In this document: piece by piece, positions 47,702 to 58,915 of the stretch
Layout of the letters: each line of letters opens with the position of its first letter
Numbering within the stretch: position 1 is the first letter of the stretch
NCBI GenBank assembly: GCA_039621445.1
Contig: CP154956.1
Coordinates: 53,739,143-53,803,142, forward strand
Length of the DNA: 64,000 nucleotides
Origin: Euglena gracilis
Taxonomy: Eukaryota; Euglenida; Euglenophyceae; Euglenales
Direction: 5' to 3'
Translations under genes and position numbers: made by a program
Notes under the pieces: model-generated
What the model was told of the DNA's origin: nothing
Database searches by the model: none
What the model saw: only the letters and a program-made list of their open reading frames with translations

Positions 47702-48324
47702 GGCGAGGGCAGCGCCGTGGTGGGGCCCCGGCTGCTGCGCGTCAGCCGCCGCCAGGACCGGGCCGGGGCCGCAAAGGAGAAGAAGGCGGAGCGCGCCGCC
47801 CGCCTGGAGCGGACCATCGCCGCGGAGCTGACCGGCCGCCTCTGCGCCGGCGCGTACGACGGGCAGGTGGCGCCCCCCCCCCCCCGGTCGCTGCGCGGCG
47901 ATGTCGGGGGGGGGGGGCTGGTCTGGGCATTGGTAGGATAAGCCCAGGCCGTGCTGCGGCCCCACCTACTTTTATGTTGATTTCAAGTATTTCTTGAAAC
48001 AAATGGCCCAAGCATGCGTGTCCCTCCCCGGCAGGTGGCGGTGCCGCTGAGCGACGTGCTGGACGTGGTGGACCAGTGGCTGGAGGCGGAGGGTGGGGGG
48101 GACGCCCCAGCCCCGCCCGCCCCGGCCCGGGCCACGGCGGTGGCCCACGTTGCTGGGGGGACCAAGAACAGGGCGGGGTGTGTCGCCCTGATGGGGAGTG
48201 GGTGGGTGAGGCCTCTCGACTGCCCCTCCGACCACTCGTCCACAGCACGCACCCGACCCTGTCTGAGAGGCCACCGCGGCGAGCCGTAGCCGCGCCGGAC
48301 CGGACCTCCCCCTGGCTACGGCCC
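47702..48324 (+). CDS. MAK16-like ribosome-biogenesis protein, C-terminal exons
   Basis: Exon 47702-47866 (phase 0 to 0) encodes GPRLLRVSRRQDRAGAAKEK then KAERAARLERTIAAELTGRL and GAYDGQ. It aligns with the conserved MAK16 segment (PKLV.V..KVE.RE..RE.KA..AA.LE..IEKELLERL..GAYGD). Exon 48035-48177 continues VAVPLSDVLDVVDQWLEAE, matching the following P....D..L.Q.EAE region. A further exon from 48246 joins in phase 2 (THPTLSERPPRRAVAA...); its end is unclear. MAK16 is a nucleolar factor for 60S subunit maturation. Several otherwise invariant residues differ and the zinc-binding N-terminal half was not found, so this may be a divergent gene with distant 5' exons or a fragment. An alternative donor at 48092 would lead to an earlier stop. 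Confidence 0.5.
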
Positions 48325-48689
48325 AGCTGGCCGGGCCCCACAAGAGTTGCTGACGGGGCGAGTGGCGTGCAATGGATTAATTCCACAGTTATACTGTGGC
48401 ATCAAAGCAAATCCACAGGCTGTCGTTTGGTTCTGACAGACAGCATGGTTTTAGGGCGTCGATTTCCCTGAATTGTAAAAGAATTGGGTTTGAAACGTAG
48501 TCTGGGAGGCCTCAGGGTCGGAGTCAAATTTTTGACCAGGCTCGGAGGCAGGCTGATCTTTAACCACTGGGGGACACTCCAGGGCACTCCGAGACCCCCC
48601 CCCCCCGGGGTTCACCTTCAGCCTGGTCGGAGGTAGTGGTGCTATTTTTATGCCCATGCCTTCTTCAGGAGGGAGGGCTTTCGATCGGG

Positions 48690-48975
48690 GCTGAGGGTTG
48701 GGGTTGCCCAGGCGCGCCAGAGGGAGCCAGCAGCCGCTACCCTGGAAGTGGAGCACGAGTGGGAGGCTGTGGTTGGCCAGTGAGCGCTGGCTGACGCAGA
48801 AGGGCCGGCCGATTTTGACGCCGAGACGACTGGCCGGTCGTACCCGTTGCCAGAGAGTTGTACTGCCTGGTTGGCAACGAACTCCTGCTACACAAGGGCG
48901 GCGCTGGCCTTGTCATTGGTCAGACCTCTCTCCTCAAGTTTGGTGCGACGAGATCGACGAGGACGGGAAACCTCT
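48690..48975 (+). CDS. Two coding-like exons, family not recognised
   Basis: The frame LRVGVAQARQREPAAATLEV then EHEWEAVVGQ ends at a classic donor (CCA|GTGAGC, exon end 48779). An 74 bp intron follows to TTGCCAG at 48853. The next exon opens in matching phase 2: ELYCLVGNELLLHKGGAGLV then IGQTSLLKFG, ending before TGA at 48976. A different frame in the same place reads VWCDEIDEDGKPLNVDRW, which also looks protein-like. Either another short intron or a frameshift separates the two. Upstream boundary not defined. Confidence 0.4.
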
Positions 48976-49744
48976 GAACGTCGACCGCTGGACCTGCTTT
49001 CACTCCACGATAACAGCGACAAATCTTAATGCCCATGGCCGTGGCTCCACTTCTGCCCCCCCCCCCGAACAGCAGGGCCACAGGCAGGCAGGCAGGCAGG
49101 GATGGGAAGGGCTCCTTCTTCTCTCTTTTGGGGATCAGGGGCTATCGCCCACCATTGGATTGGGATTGTGATGCTTTTTGGACTGCGCCATTCCTGTGCA
49201 TAAGGGCTCAGGGGGGGAATTGTGCTGTCTGCCCTGAAGGGAGGGACGGATTTCCAATTTGAAGGCTTCGCTTTCTTTGTTCTTTAAATAATAATCTGCA
49301 TGGAGATGTTTTATGTATAGATTTAGAGAGATGTTTTGTTTTCAAAAAAAACAATGTATGTCCCAAGAAGGGGACGGATGCAAAAAGATCTACAAAAAAG
49401 GTTGCGAAATTGAGAGGAATAGACCGAATTGCCGAGGAGGCAGAATTTTGTAAGAATGATCGAAAATCGGGGCGGGGAGATGTACGGATCTTTTCCAGCC
49501 CACCCTGCGCACTGAAGACAGTCGTGGATTTGAAGCGCAGTTTTGAAGTTTTATGAGGCAGCATTTTGCCCTTTTTTTTTGACAATTTTGAGTTTCACCC
49601 TTTTTGGCCTGTGGCACTGGCAGAGGCAGGGAGCGGTCTGGGACTCCAGGTTGGGGTTCCACCACTCCTGCCCATCCCCCTCCTTTCCTGCTATTTATTT
49701 GTGCCTTTTATTTATTTGTGCTGCCTCCCAACCTGTCCCAACAG

Positions 49745-49844
49745 AGCCGCCATATGCCACGCCCGGGACGGGTGGTGCGCCCCGCCGTGTCGTTCTCCGC
49801 CCTGGGCGGCGGTCGTGCGGCTCCTCAAGCCGAGTACCCCGGGG
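49745..49844 (+). CDS. Isolated basic/Ala-rich exon
   Basis: Acceptor CCCAACAG at 49744. Phase-0 frame SRHMPRPGRVVRPAVSFSAL then GGGRAAPQAEYPG to a donor GGG G|GTGGCT (phase 1). GC-rich third positions. It may belong to the gene starting at 49999, but that exon needs phase 0, so at least one exon would be missing between them. Confidence 0.35.
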
Positions 49845-49998
49845 GTGGCTGACGGACTGGCTTTGCCCCCCCCCCGCTTGGGAGTGATGGGCAGGGCTTT
49901 CTCAGACGGCGAGGCATGAAGCACCGGAAAGGGTTGGCTTGCATTTCTGCCAGGACAGGGGGGGGGGTCAGATGCCCCCACCTCGAAATGCTGAGCAG

Positions 49999-52267
49999 TT
50001 GCATGGAGACGGCTCCGACGGCTCGTCCTCCGATGCCTCCGATGCCCCGGAGCCCCAGCCAGTTCAGAAGCGCCCCCGGAAGCGGCCAAGGCTGGCTTCC
50101 ACTGGGGCCGCAGTCCCACGGTGTGTGGCAGCACCCTCCACAAGCTGAATTCTAAGGTGTGGCCAACTCCCCTCCGGAGGGTGGCTGCCTTTTCTCGAGG
50201 CACTCCAAGGTGTCTCCGGGTGCACTCCAAGACACCCAGAACCGATCCCCCCCAGGGAGGAGGTGCAGGGCACATGTGTGGGTGCTCGATCGAGGCAATC
50301 CGGCGCCGAAGGTGCCAGAAGCCCAGAAAAGGCCATTCAGGCCCCTGACCAGGCAGGCATAACCACCCGGGGGGTCATGCCTGCCTGCCCAGGCACTCCG
50401 CACCCCACCCCCTCTTGGTTTTGTCGAATTTGTCCTCCTCCGTCTCATATGCCTCCAAGGACAAAACCTGATACTATTTTTTTCATCTTTTTTTTTTCAT
50501 GACCGCAACATCAAGCTCCAGAGCGATCAATATTTTTAACTGCTTCCATTTTTCACCCCTGGCAGACCCATTGAGCAATCAGCTTTTCGTTCAATCAGGG
50601 CGATGGTGAAGTTGGAGGTTGCCGAGGAGGATGCCCCGGCTGTCTGCCCGACACTCCAGGTGTCTCTTTTTTGCCTCGTTTTGGGTCCTGTTAAATGTTC
50701 ACGCTTTTTTTATTTCCGGTCATGCACGTGAGCACAGAAGACCCGCATGTGTGCATGCATTTTGGCACAGAGTGCATCCACGAAGCAGCTCAAACATAAA
50801 ATCCATTTTGCTGCTTTGAGGACCCGAAGTGGCAGTTCATGAGGGGGGAAATAGGATGAAAGTTTTCAAAATTGAATGATTTTTGAGAAGCGCATAATTA
50901 GATACCTTGGCAAATTTCCCGCTCAATAAATTTTGTCAGCATTGTCTCTTGATTTTTACTGAAGCCGATGATGGGTCTCCGTCACTCGTTTCATAATAAG
51001 ACAGGGTGGTGCTGAGGGTGGCATCGGGCAGCATCAGTGCCCCTGCTATGTCGCCTCCTCCGTCCGCTCAACCAGCCTGGGACGGAGCACAGTGTCAAGG
51101 AGGAGGTCGACCACCCCCCACCGGGGTCGGGGGTCCCCTGCGGTGTGTGCTTGTGGTCGTGTTTGAGGAGATGATTCACTTTTGTGTTTCATATTGTTTT
51201 GTTGGTGACCTCCAATTTTAGTACTGCTTTGGAAGATACATCCCTGGGGCTGGGAAACTTGGGTGAGTAAAAGTCGGACCTGAAAAGAGAATGGCCAAAA
51301 CCGTCGAGAATTTTGGACATTGTGTGCAAAATCTGACCGACCCCATTGGGCTGATTGCTGGAAATTTTGGGAAAACACAAGAATATATCCGGTAAATAAA
51401 TCATTTTTTGTGCGTGGAATTCACAATATGTGAATTCTGTGTTGTTCAGACTCTCGTTTGGGGCACATTTCTGCCAACAATGGGCCCATGTGACGCAACG
51501 GATTTTCTGCAAGGGTCGGTGAAGGCCGAGGCAGCGGAGATGGCAATGGCGACGACAGCTACTCCTCCCTCGGGGGTCAAGCACATACATCTCTTTAAGG
51601 TTTTGCAGACCCCCAGGGCCAGGGGGAGGGTTGCAGCCAGCCCCGATTTTGGCCCAGCCCAGCACCCCCCCCCCCGGGGGAGGAGGGTTGCTGCCCTGCT
51701 AGCCAGCCCCTTAGCTGGATCCAGCTCAAAATTTTTGGGTCCAGCCCAAAATTTTCAGCGAAAATTTTTTGGGAAAAGTGTTCAAAAATGGCCAAAATGG
51801 TCTTTTGGGGGTGCTTTGGGTGTTTTTGGGGGGGGGTGTCAGATTTCTTTTTTTCAAAGCTGTGTTCTGCAGGTCGTTTTTAGGCAATTGTCCGATTTCA
51901 GCCCAACCCACCCCAGCTCACGTCCACCGGGGAGGGGGCAGGATTGCCAGCCCAAATCTCCAGCCAACCCGAATTTCTCCCTCCGGGGTCTTTAAAGAGA
52001 TGTTTGGCCAAGCAGGAGCAGTCTGGCCCTGCCGTCATCAACCTGGACCCCGAGGTGTACGTCATCGACAGCGATGGCGGGGAACTGAGCGGCAACAGGT
52101 GGGGGTCGGTGCCGTTGCATGTGTGCAAATGTTGGTGCAATCAGGTTTGGATATTCTTGGGCATAATGAGATTTGGTTGTTGCAGGGCATGGTAGTCAGG
52201 TTATCGATAATAAAAGTGGCTGTGTTTTCATCGACACGTTTTAAGTCTTCGGGTGCAGGGTGTGTGT

Positions 52268-52344
<77 letters not shown>

Positions 52345-52704
52345 AGGGCATAGCTTAAGAAAATCTGCCCCCCCAGGGCGGGTCCAGCAGGCAAGAAGCC
52401 TTTTTCCCGCCCCCCCCCCCCCCCACCAACGAGTATTATTTAACAGATTTTTCGCTTTCAGGGGTGCGAAAATGGGCCAAAAAAATGGGCCGAAAATGGA
52501 GAGTAATGGGTCGGAAAAGAGTTGGCCAGGACAAATTTTGGGTAATGTCGTTTTTTTGTATTCGGCTTGGGTCTGGCGCCTAGTTCCAGCCCGGGACCCC
52601 CATGAAGGGAGGAGGGAGCAACCCTTTTCCAGTCAGCCCAAATTTTCCAGCCTCTGAGCTGGACCCCCCCCCGGGTCGTTAAAAAAAACACCCTGGTGTG
52701 TGCG

Positions 52705-52743
<39 letters not shown>

Positions 52744-53726
52744 TGTGTGTGCATACATGCGTGCATGCGTGCGTCCGTGCGTGTATTTTGTGTGGAGTGC
52801 CAACCATCTTGCGCTGCAGTGATATGTGGCGCCGTGTTCCTTTGGATGCAAACTCAGGCGTTTCAACGGCCGTTCCCCAAGTTATTTCGCCCATGTGTGT
52901 CAAGGTGTGTTATTTTTTTTTATAGTTAAAGGTGCTTATTTTTAGGTTTTGCCAATCAAATGTGCAATCCCCATTTCCGTTCCCAAGTTTTGTTTTCTTT
53001 ATCAGCACCTCAGGGACTGTCTGTGTGGGGTGTGTGGGGTGGGTGACTGGTTTTTTAAAAGGTGGAAAGGGTTCTCTCCCTTGTGATCTTCAGCAATTGT
53101 ATGGGTGCAACAGCCTTCTTTTGTTTAGAATGGCTAATGGCTTCAGAGGCTCCATTGGAATCAAAGGTCTGCGGGCTTTGGATCTCCATTTGCTCCTGGA
53201 AACAAGTTGACAGGAGATGGGAATAAAGTCCACAAAGGTTTGGAGTAATTATGATGTGAGTTCCAAAAACAAAATACATCAGTTCCGACAGTTCCAAATA
53301 ATTTTTTCTCCAAATGCATGGTACAAGAAAAACCCAGCATCATCCGTGTTTTCGTTGACCGATTCACAAGAATCTCAAAATCGCTTCAAAAAAGGGGGAA
53401 ACGGACTGTTTTTCAAACATTTATTCCTCTTTTCCATCCCCCCACTGCTGCTGTGGCAGTCGGACCTGCCACGTGGGGACCGCCTTTGGGCCGCCTGAGG
53501 GGCGGACAGCAGCGAGGTGGAGGAGGGCACCGCCTCTCGCGCCCAAGTGCGCACCGCGCTGCGGAAGAGCCGCCCGCGGCCCGCGGTGAAGGCGGAGCCG
53601 CGGCCGCCTGTCAAGCTTGAGCCGGCCGGGACGCCGGGGAAGGCGCCGCTGGCGGCAGGGCGGCGAGGCGTCAAGGCAGAGCCCCCTGAAGGACCCTCTG
53701 CGGAGCAGGCATGCAGCCCCGGCTGA
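49999..53726 (+). CDS. Nuclear-type protein with NLS, SUMO-interacting and SUMO-acceptor motifs
   Basis: Exons 49999-50120, 50599-50659, 51450-51599, 51998-52098, 52820-52904 and 53517-53726 (TGA) join in phase throughout; 5' end unknown. Exon 1 is a Ser/Asp-rich region followed by the bipartite-like NLS KRPRKRPRL. Exon 4 has VINLDPEVYVIDSDGGE, a hydrophobic core next to acids like a SUMO-interacting motif. Sumoylation consensus (hydrophobic-K-x-E) recurs: VKLE in exon 2, VKAE in exon 3, VKVE across the last junction, then VKAEP, VKLEP and VKAEP in the last exon. No catalytic domain is seen. By motif content it may be a scaffold or transcription/chromatin factor controlled by SUMO. The last acceptor (CAGCGAG at 53516) is weak. 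Exon 4 could instead start at 52016 (phase kept). A transposon lies inside the third intron. Confidence 0.65.
51585..52006 (+). mobile_element. R2 element acting as an intron (introner-like)
   Basis: Inverted ends ATACATCTCTTTAAGG and CTTTAAAGAGATGT. Near-identical 9-mers flank it: GTCAAGCAC (51576-51584) and GCCAAGCAG (52007-52015), 7 of 9 bases. The donor AAG|GTTTTG is inside the left end and the acceptor TTTAAAG| is inside the right end. Removing the element and one flank restores an uninterrupted frame reading GVKQEQSGP. The interior matches 61803-62270 (CCAGCCCCGATTT, GTGTTCAAAA, CTGTGTTCTGCAGG). Confidence 0.8.
52259..52343. repeat. (GT)n microsatellite
   Basis: GT repeat of about 80 bp in the intron between exons 52098 and 52820. 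Followed at 52360-52685 by a degraded CCAGCC-type (R2) fragment and another GT tract at 52700-52740. Confidence 0.9.
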
Positions 53727-53740
53727 TGCGCGCGCACACA

Positions 53741-53768
53741 CACACGCGCGCACGCACACACACGCGCG

Positions 53769-53843
<75 letters not shown>
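53741..53843. repeat. (CA)n/(CG)n microsatellite
   Basis: CACACA/GCGCGC tract just after the stop codon of the SUMO-motif gene. Followed at 53880-53970 by a short CCAGCC-type fragment (CTAAGGACCCCCC start). Confidence 0.9.
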
Positions 53844-53845
<2 letters not shown>

Positions 53846-54043
53846 CACATCCACATACATACCACACATGCACACACGTTGCTAAGGACCCCCCGGGGGT
53901 TTAGCTCAGAGGCTGGAAAATTTGGGTTGCCTGGAAAAAGGCTGCTGGCTGACCCCCCCCCCCCGGGTCCCGCCCTGGGATCCAGGGCACAGAGTGGCCC
54001 CATACCCCCCCCCCGTACCCCATACACCCCCCATACCCCCCAT

Positions 54044-55932
54044 ACCAGGTTTTGAATAGTGCTGAGCTCTTAATGGGACTTGCACGTAATGGAAGGCCGA
54101 AAAGACTAGCATGCAAGTTTCGCATAATTTATGATTTACAAATTATATACGTGCTGTTTACGGTAAATTTCAGTGATTTTACAGGAATTTCTGAAATGTT
54201 GATTGCTCAGAGACCCCCCCCCCCACAACCCCAACACCCCTTTTGTTGGATTTTTTCGAGTGATTTGACCTGGAAATAACCCAAAGTCCATGGGTTTCGG
54301 GCCAAACGGGGGGCCCGGGTGGGGGGTCGAAAAACGCTCATTTTTGGCTCAAAAACAGATTTTCCGGGTCCGGGTCAGGTCAGGCCAAAAAAAAAAGGTT
54401 TCTGGCATAAAAAAAATTTTAAATTTTTTTCGATTTTTTTTCACCTTTTTGGTCCCAAAAATGGTCAAAATGGCTAAGTCATAACAGGCCAAAACTGTAC
54501 AAAATGGCCAAAATTGGCCGAAAAATGGCTGTAACTCGGGCCAGGCGGAGAGTTGCGGGGAAAGCAAAGTACTGTTAGATAGGGCGTTTAAAGAGCTTTA
54601 ATTTAGGTCTCCGGACATTTTCTTTGATTCCCCACCATTTTTGAACAATTTTGGAAAAATTGATTTTTTTTGACCCCCAAAAAAGGGCGAAAAAGCCGCA
54701 AGCCTGCCGCGCTGTTTTGAGCCGTAAATCGGCCATATTTCGGGCTAGGCGGGGAGTTTCGGGGAAATCAAAATACGGCCAGGTAGGGAGGGCATTGTAA
54801 GGGCTTCAATTTCAGTCTCAGATATTTCTTTTGATTTTGCTTCATTTCCGAGATATTTTGGAAACATCGATTTTTTGACCCCGAAAACAGCCCAAAACGG
54901 CCCCAGAAATGGGTCAAAATCGGCTGAAAAATGGCCGTAACTCAGGCTACACGAAGAGTTTGGGGAAAAGCAAACCATGGTTGGACAGGGCATTCCAAGG
55001 CTTCATTTTTGCTCTCTGGGCATTTTCTTTGATTTTGCTTCATTGTCGAGATGTTTTGAAAAAATGGATTTTTGACCCAAAAAAACTGCCCCAAAAAACG
55101 CCCCAAAATGCCCGTTTTGGGCCGCAAAAGCGTGCTGGAACACGGGCCAGGCGTGTCGGCGGCCAAAATGGCGAACGGGGGGCGATAGAGGGCCTCCAGG
55201 GCAGACATTTTTTAAAGCACTGCCCCACCCCCCCCCCCGGGGTGACTGACTGTTTTTTTCAGTGTGACTGACTGGTTTTGCGCCCGGACCCCCTCCCCCC
55301 CCCCCGGGGGGTCGGCCAGGGGTGGGCAAAAGTGGCTTGAGTGACCCCGGCGCCGAAGGCGCCGGGAAATTTTTTTTTGGCCAAAAATGGTCTAAAGTGA
55401 CTGGAAAGTGGCCGTTTTTCTGAGTGGCCGACCCTCCCCCGGGGGGGGGGGGGTAGTGACTGACTGGCTTCCCAAAAAAAAGTGACTGACTGGTTTTTCG
55501 AAAAGTGGAGTGACCCCCCCCCGGGGGGTCGGTAAAAAATTGTATGCTCCAGGGGTACATTTAGTCAGACCGACACTTCTGGAGATAATGTACGTTTTCG
55601 CAAGATATTTTTGAAAATTTGATTTTGGACCCATTTTTGGACCCCGGCGAAATGGCAGAGTCGGAAGAGGGGGGGGGGCAATCCCACCCAGTTTGGACCC
55701 CTTCGCGGGTGAATAACCCGGGCCTGGCGGGGAGTTAGCAGTCAAACGGAGGTGATTGAGAAACTAGAAATCCAGTCGCTCGCAGCTGAAAAAAAATTCC
55801 GGGAACTGGGCCGGGATCATGGTGATAATCTGCCGGTTCCCGAGGTGGCCCGAACCCGGGGGGGGGGGGTCCGACCCCCCCTTCTGCCCAGGGGTAAGCT
55901 TCGCTCTTACCCATAAAGGGATAAGAGCTCAG
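54044..55932 (+). mobile_element. R1-family repeat, copy d
   Basis: Starts ACCAGGTTTTGAATAGTGCT then GAGCTCTTAATGGGA and ends GGGATAAGAGCTCAGC. The interior follows the same phrase order as copies a, b and e. Immediately followed, head to tail, by copy e. Confidence 0.75.
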
Positions 55933-55965
55933 CAACCAGGTTTTGATTAGTGCTGAGCCCTTGAT

Positions 55966-58915
55966 CTTAGGCGGCCGGATTCGCATTTAAGCTTTTTTAT
56001 GTTGATTTCGCATTTGCGCAAATTTCTGAATTTTTTGATTTTGGCTGCGAAGGTCAGGAGGGTTTGAAAACACGGTGACGAGAGAGTGCAAAAAATGAGC
56101 AAAATTCCGTTTTTGGTGGTATGACCCTTGGGACTTTGGCCAAAAATGGTGTTTTTTGGGGGGTCCAAAAACGGACTTTGCACGTCAAAACCCCCGGGAC
56201 CTTCCCCCCCCCCCCGGAAGCGAAAAAAAGCACAAAAAAAAGCGACAAAGGAACGTGACCCTGACTGCCCTTGTTGCTCTTTTCGGCTGTCTCCCCGGGT
56301 GTCTCCAAGCAGCCAGCGGTGTGCGTCCTGGGTTTTTGCCGGACTGCGTTGCTTGCGGCGCCTTGCTGTGGTGTTTTTGGTGGGTTTGACAAAGTGTGGG
56401 GAGGAAGTGCCGGGGGGTGTGGGTGTGGTGTGACCAAGCCGGGAGGAAGGACGCAGAGGAAGGAAGGCAAGTGGGGGTGTTTGGCAAGGGAAGCGCAGAG
56501 GGGAAGAAATAAGTTCCACAGGGAATGAAGGGGACGTGTGTCTCCCACCCAATTTACACCCGGGATCCGCACAACCAGTTTCGTTGCAAAGAACCTGGCA
56601 GAAGAAGCGCAACTCTTGAAGGACAAAATTGTGTTTATTTGCGCAAATGCGCGCACAAACATAATTGTGTTGGTGCGCGCATTTGCACAAATAAACACAA
56701 TTTTGTCCTTCAAGAGTTGCGCTTTGGTGCCCATGAACTGACACCGTCGATGAACGGCGTGACAAAGGGGCCGTGACGGCGCGGACCAGGGGGCTGTCCG
56801 GAAACATGCTTTGGTGGGTTTGTCACACCGTTTGTCGACGGCACAAGCTTACGGGCGCATTGATGATTACCATAAGTCTACGAGGCGTTTGAGTGTGATA
56901 GGCGTGTTGGTGCGCGCATTTGCGCAAATAAACAAAACTATGTTGGTGCGCGCAAATGCGCAACATTTGATTAATCACTTCGAAATAATGTGTATGTGCA
57001 AGCCTTAGCGCACACAAACAAAATTTGTTTGTGTGCGCAAATGCGCGCACCAACACACATCAGTTGTGCGACACCATCTCCTCGTCCGTGACGGCTGGCG
57101 AACACAATTCCTCACACCAACCATTGATTTGCACCACGAGTACGTGGTGATGAATTTTGTGGTGAGAGGTAATGTGTAATATTCACTTGAACACGGCACC
57201 TGACTGGCCAAAATTTGCCTGCCTCATGTGCGTGCATTTGTACTGATGTTCTTTGGCCCACACAGCAGGTTGTTTTGGCCTCATCTGGTTGGCAGTTAAA
57301 CGAAATGAATTGATGACATGCAAACGACCTGTGACCGTTCGACACCTTTTCTGAAACAGTGCTGCGTTACAAGAAGATAAAATTTGGCACCTGAAATACC
57401 CGGGATGTGTCGGGCCGGAATCCGTTTTCTGGTTTTTCTCCACTATTTTTCCCTTGAAAAATGTTAAACACACCAGTTTTTGTGCATAATTTGGGGGGAG
57501 TGAGTCCCACCGCTTTCGTGCAACCAATCCAGTGGTAAAAAGTCACCACTTCCTTGCACCCAAAATAACTGGTGTTTGAGGCTATCTCTCTCCGGCTGCT
57601 GGTTGCCATGCACTGGAACCACGTCGTCCCCCCAGTCACACTCCCCGGTTGTGGGGAATAACGTGGCCGCTTCGGTGGGTATTGTTGCACCGGGGAGGTG
57701 GATGCCGGTCTGGTGGATGCTGTAGCATCAGCAGCTGATGTGGCTGCAGCAGCGCAGCCCAGGCCACAGGCCAGTGGCAGGGCCCTTGGGATCCTAAAAT
57801 CGGTGCCGGCAGACGTGTACCGTTATCGGGTAGCTGCGCACCCACTTTCAGGAGATCCTCTATCTCTATCTTTCCTGGACCTGTCACTAGAGTAGAATTA
57901 GCCCCCTGATACCTGACCCCCTGAGATGGTGTGGTCGTTTGGGTTGAACCCCTTCAGAAGCCACTAAGGGTAGCTGTTGGAGGGCCAAATGAAGGCGCTT
58001 TTTACTCCATCATTGGTGGTTCATTTGCGCATGGGCACACATCACATTGTTTGTGGGCGCAAATGCGCAAATGAACCAGATTTAAATTGCGCAAATTGTT
58101 TCATGTTGTTCATTTGCGCACTTGCACCCACAAACAATGTGATCCGCGCAAACGCGCAAATGAACCACATCTGCTCATGGTGCTTAAAAGTTTTATTTAT
58201 GCCACACCCTTCTTCTTTGTGTTTATGAGTGCATTTGCACCCACCAACACAAATTGTGTTGGTGGGCGGAATTGCGCACATAAACATATTTTTTTTGTGC
58301 GCGCATTTGTGTTTTATCACAGACATGTTGTTTGTTGCCTCCCATTGCACAAACCATCCACATACCAGTTTCCCCAAGATGTTGGTGCACGCAAATGCGC
58401 CCACAAACAAATTATGTTTGTGGGTGCATTTGCGCGCACAAACATGTATTTTTAATTTCAATGTTTTGCATTTTGTGCATAAATGCACAAATAAACACGT
58501 TGTGTTTATTTTGCGCAAATGCGCGCATAAACACACATCAGTTGCATGATGGCTGGCTGACGTAGTCTGTAGTATCTGATGTAATAAGGCACCGTGTGTT
58601 CTTACGGGTGGCTGCAGTATCCAAGTCAGTTCAGTCAGCACGTCAGCACCAGTGCCAATGGTCGTACCAGTGGGTGGGTACTTCAGAGCACCGGTCTCAC
58701 CCTCGGCCCTAATCGCGCCACTCAGTAAGCAGCGTTTACACCAAACCACCGGGAGTTAATCCCCTACAACAGAGGGGTGTAACAGTTCATAAATTGTTTT
58801 CCATGTGTCAGGGTACAGGGTCCCAGAAATTTCGTAAAAATAAAAAAATTGTTGATTTGCGCAAATGCGCCCATTTCAAAGAAAAAGCCCTTAAGTGCGA
58901 ATCCGGCCGCCTAAG
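55966..58915. mobile_element. 2.95 kb inverted-repeat transposon with TGCGCA palindrome array
   Basis: Begins CTTAGGCGGCCGGATTCGCA then TTTAAGCTTTTTT and ends with the inverse (GCGAATCCGGCCGCCTAAG). Flanks TTGAT (55961-55965) and TTAAT (58916-58920) are a 5 bp target duplication with one change. The interior has many TGCGCAAATGCGC-type palindromes (56640-57060 and 58022-58870) and a 120 bp hairpin. No transposase was recognised. Two conflicting ORFs lie at 57636-57895, one on each strand, and neither is convincing. Confidence 0.85.
56605..56724. repeat. 120 bp near-perfect palindrome
   Basis: Arms start AAGCGCAACTCTTGAAGGAC and continue through AAAATTGTGTTTATTTG on both strands, meeting near 56664 in CATAATTGTG. 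It would extrude as a cruciform or fold as a hairpin RNA. Lies within the transposon at 55966-58915. Confidence 0.85.

Noticed and set aside
55947-56807. 286-codon ORF on the - strand
   Set aside because: Runs out through the left end of the transposon at 55966 and through the 120 bp palindrome. Its repeated CAHQHN / CANKHN phrases are translations of the palindrome.
57636-57895. Overlapping sense (57698-57895) and antisense (57887-57636) ORFs
   Set aside because: Both look equally protein-like, neither has a recognisable domain, and both lie in the nonautonomous transposon, so neither is annotated as a gene.
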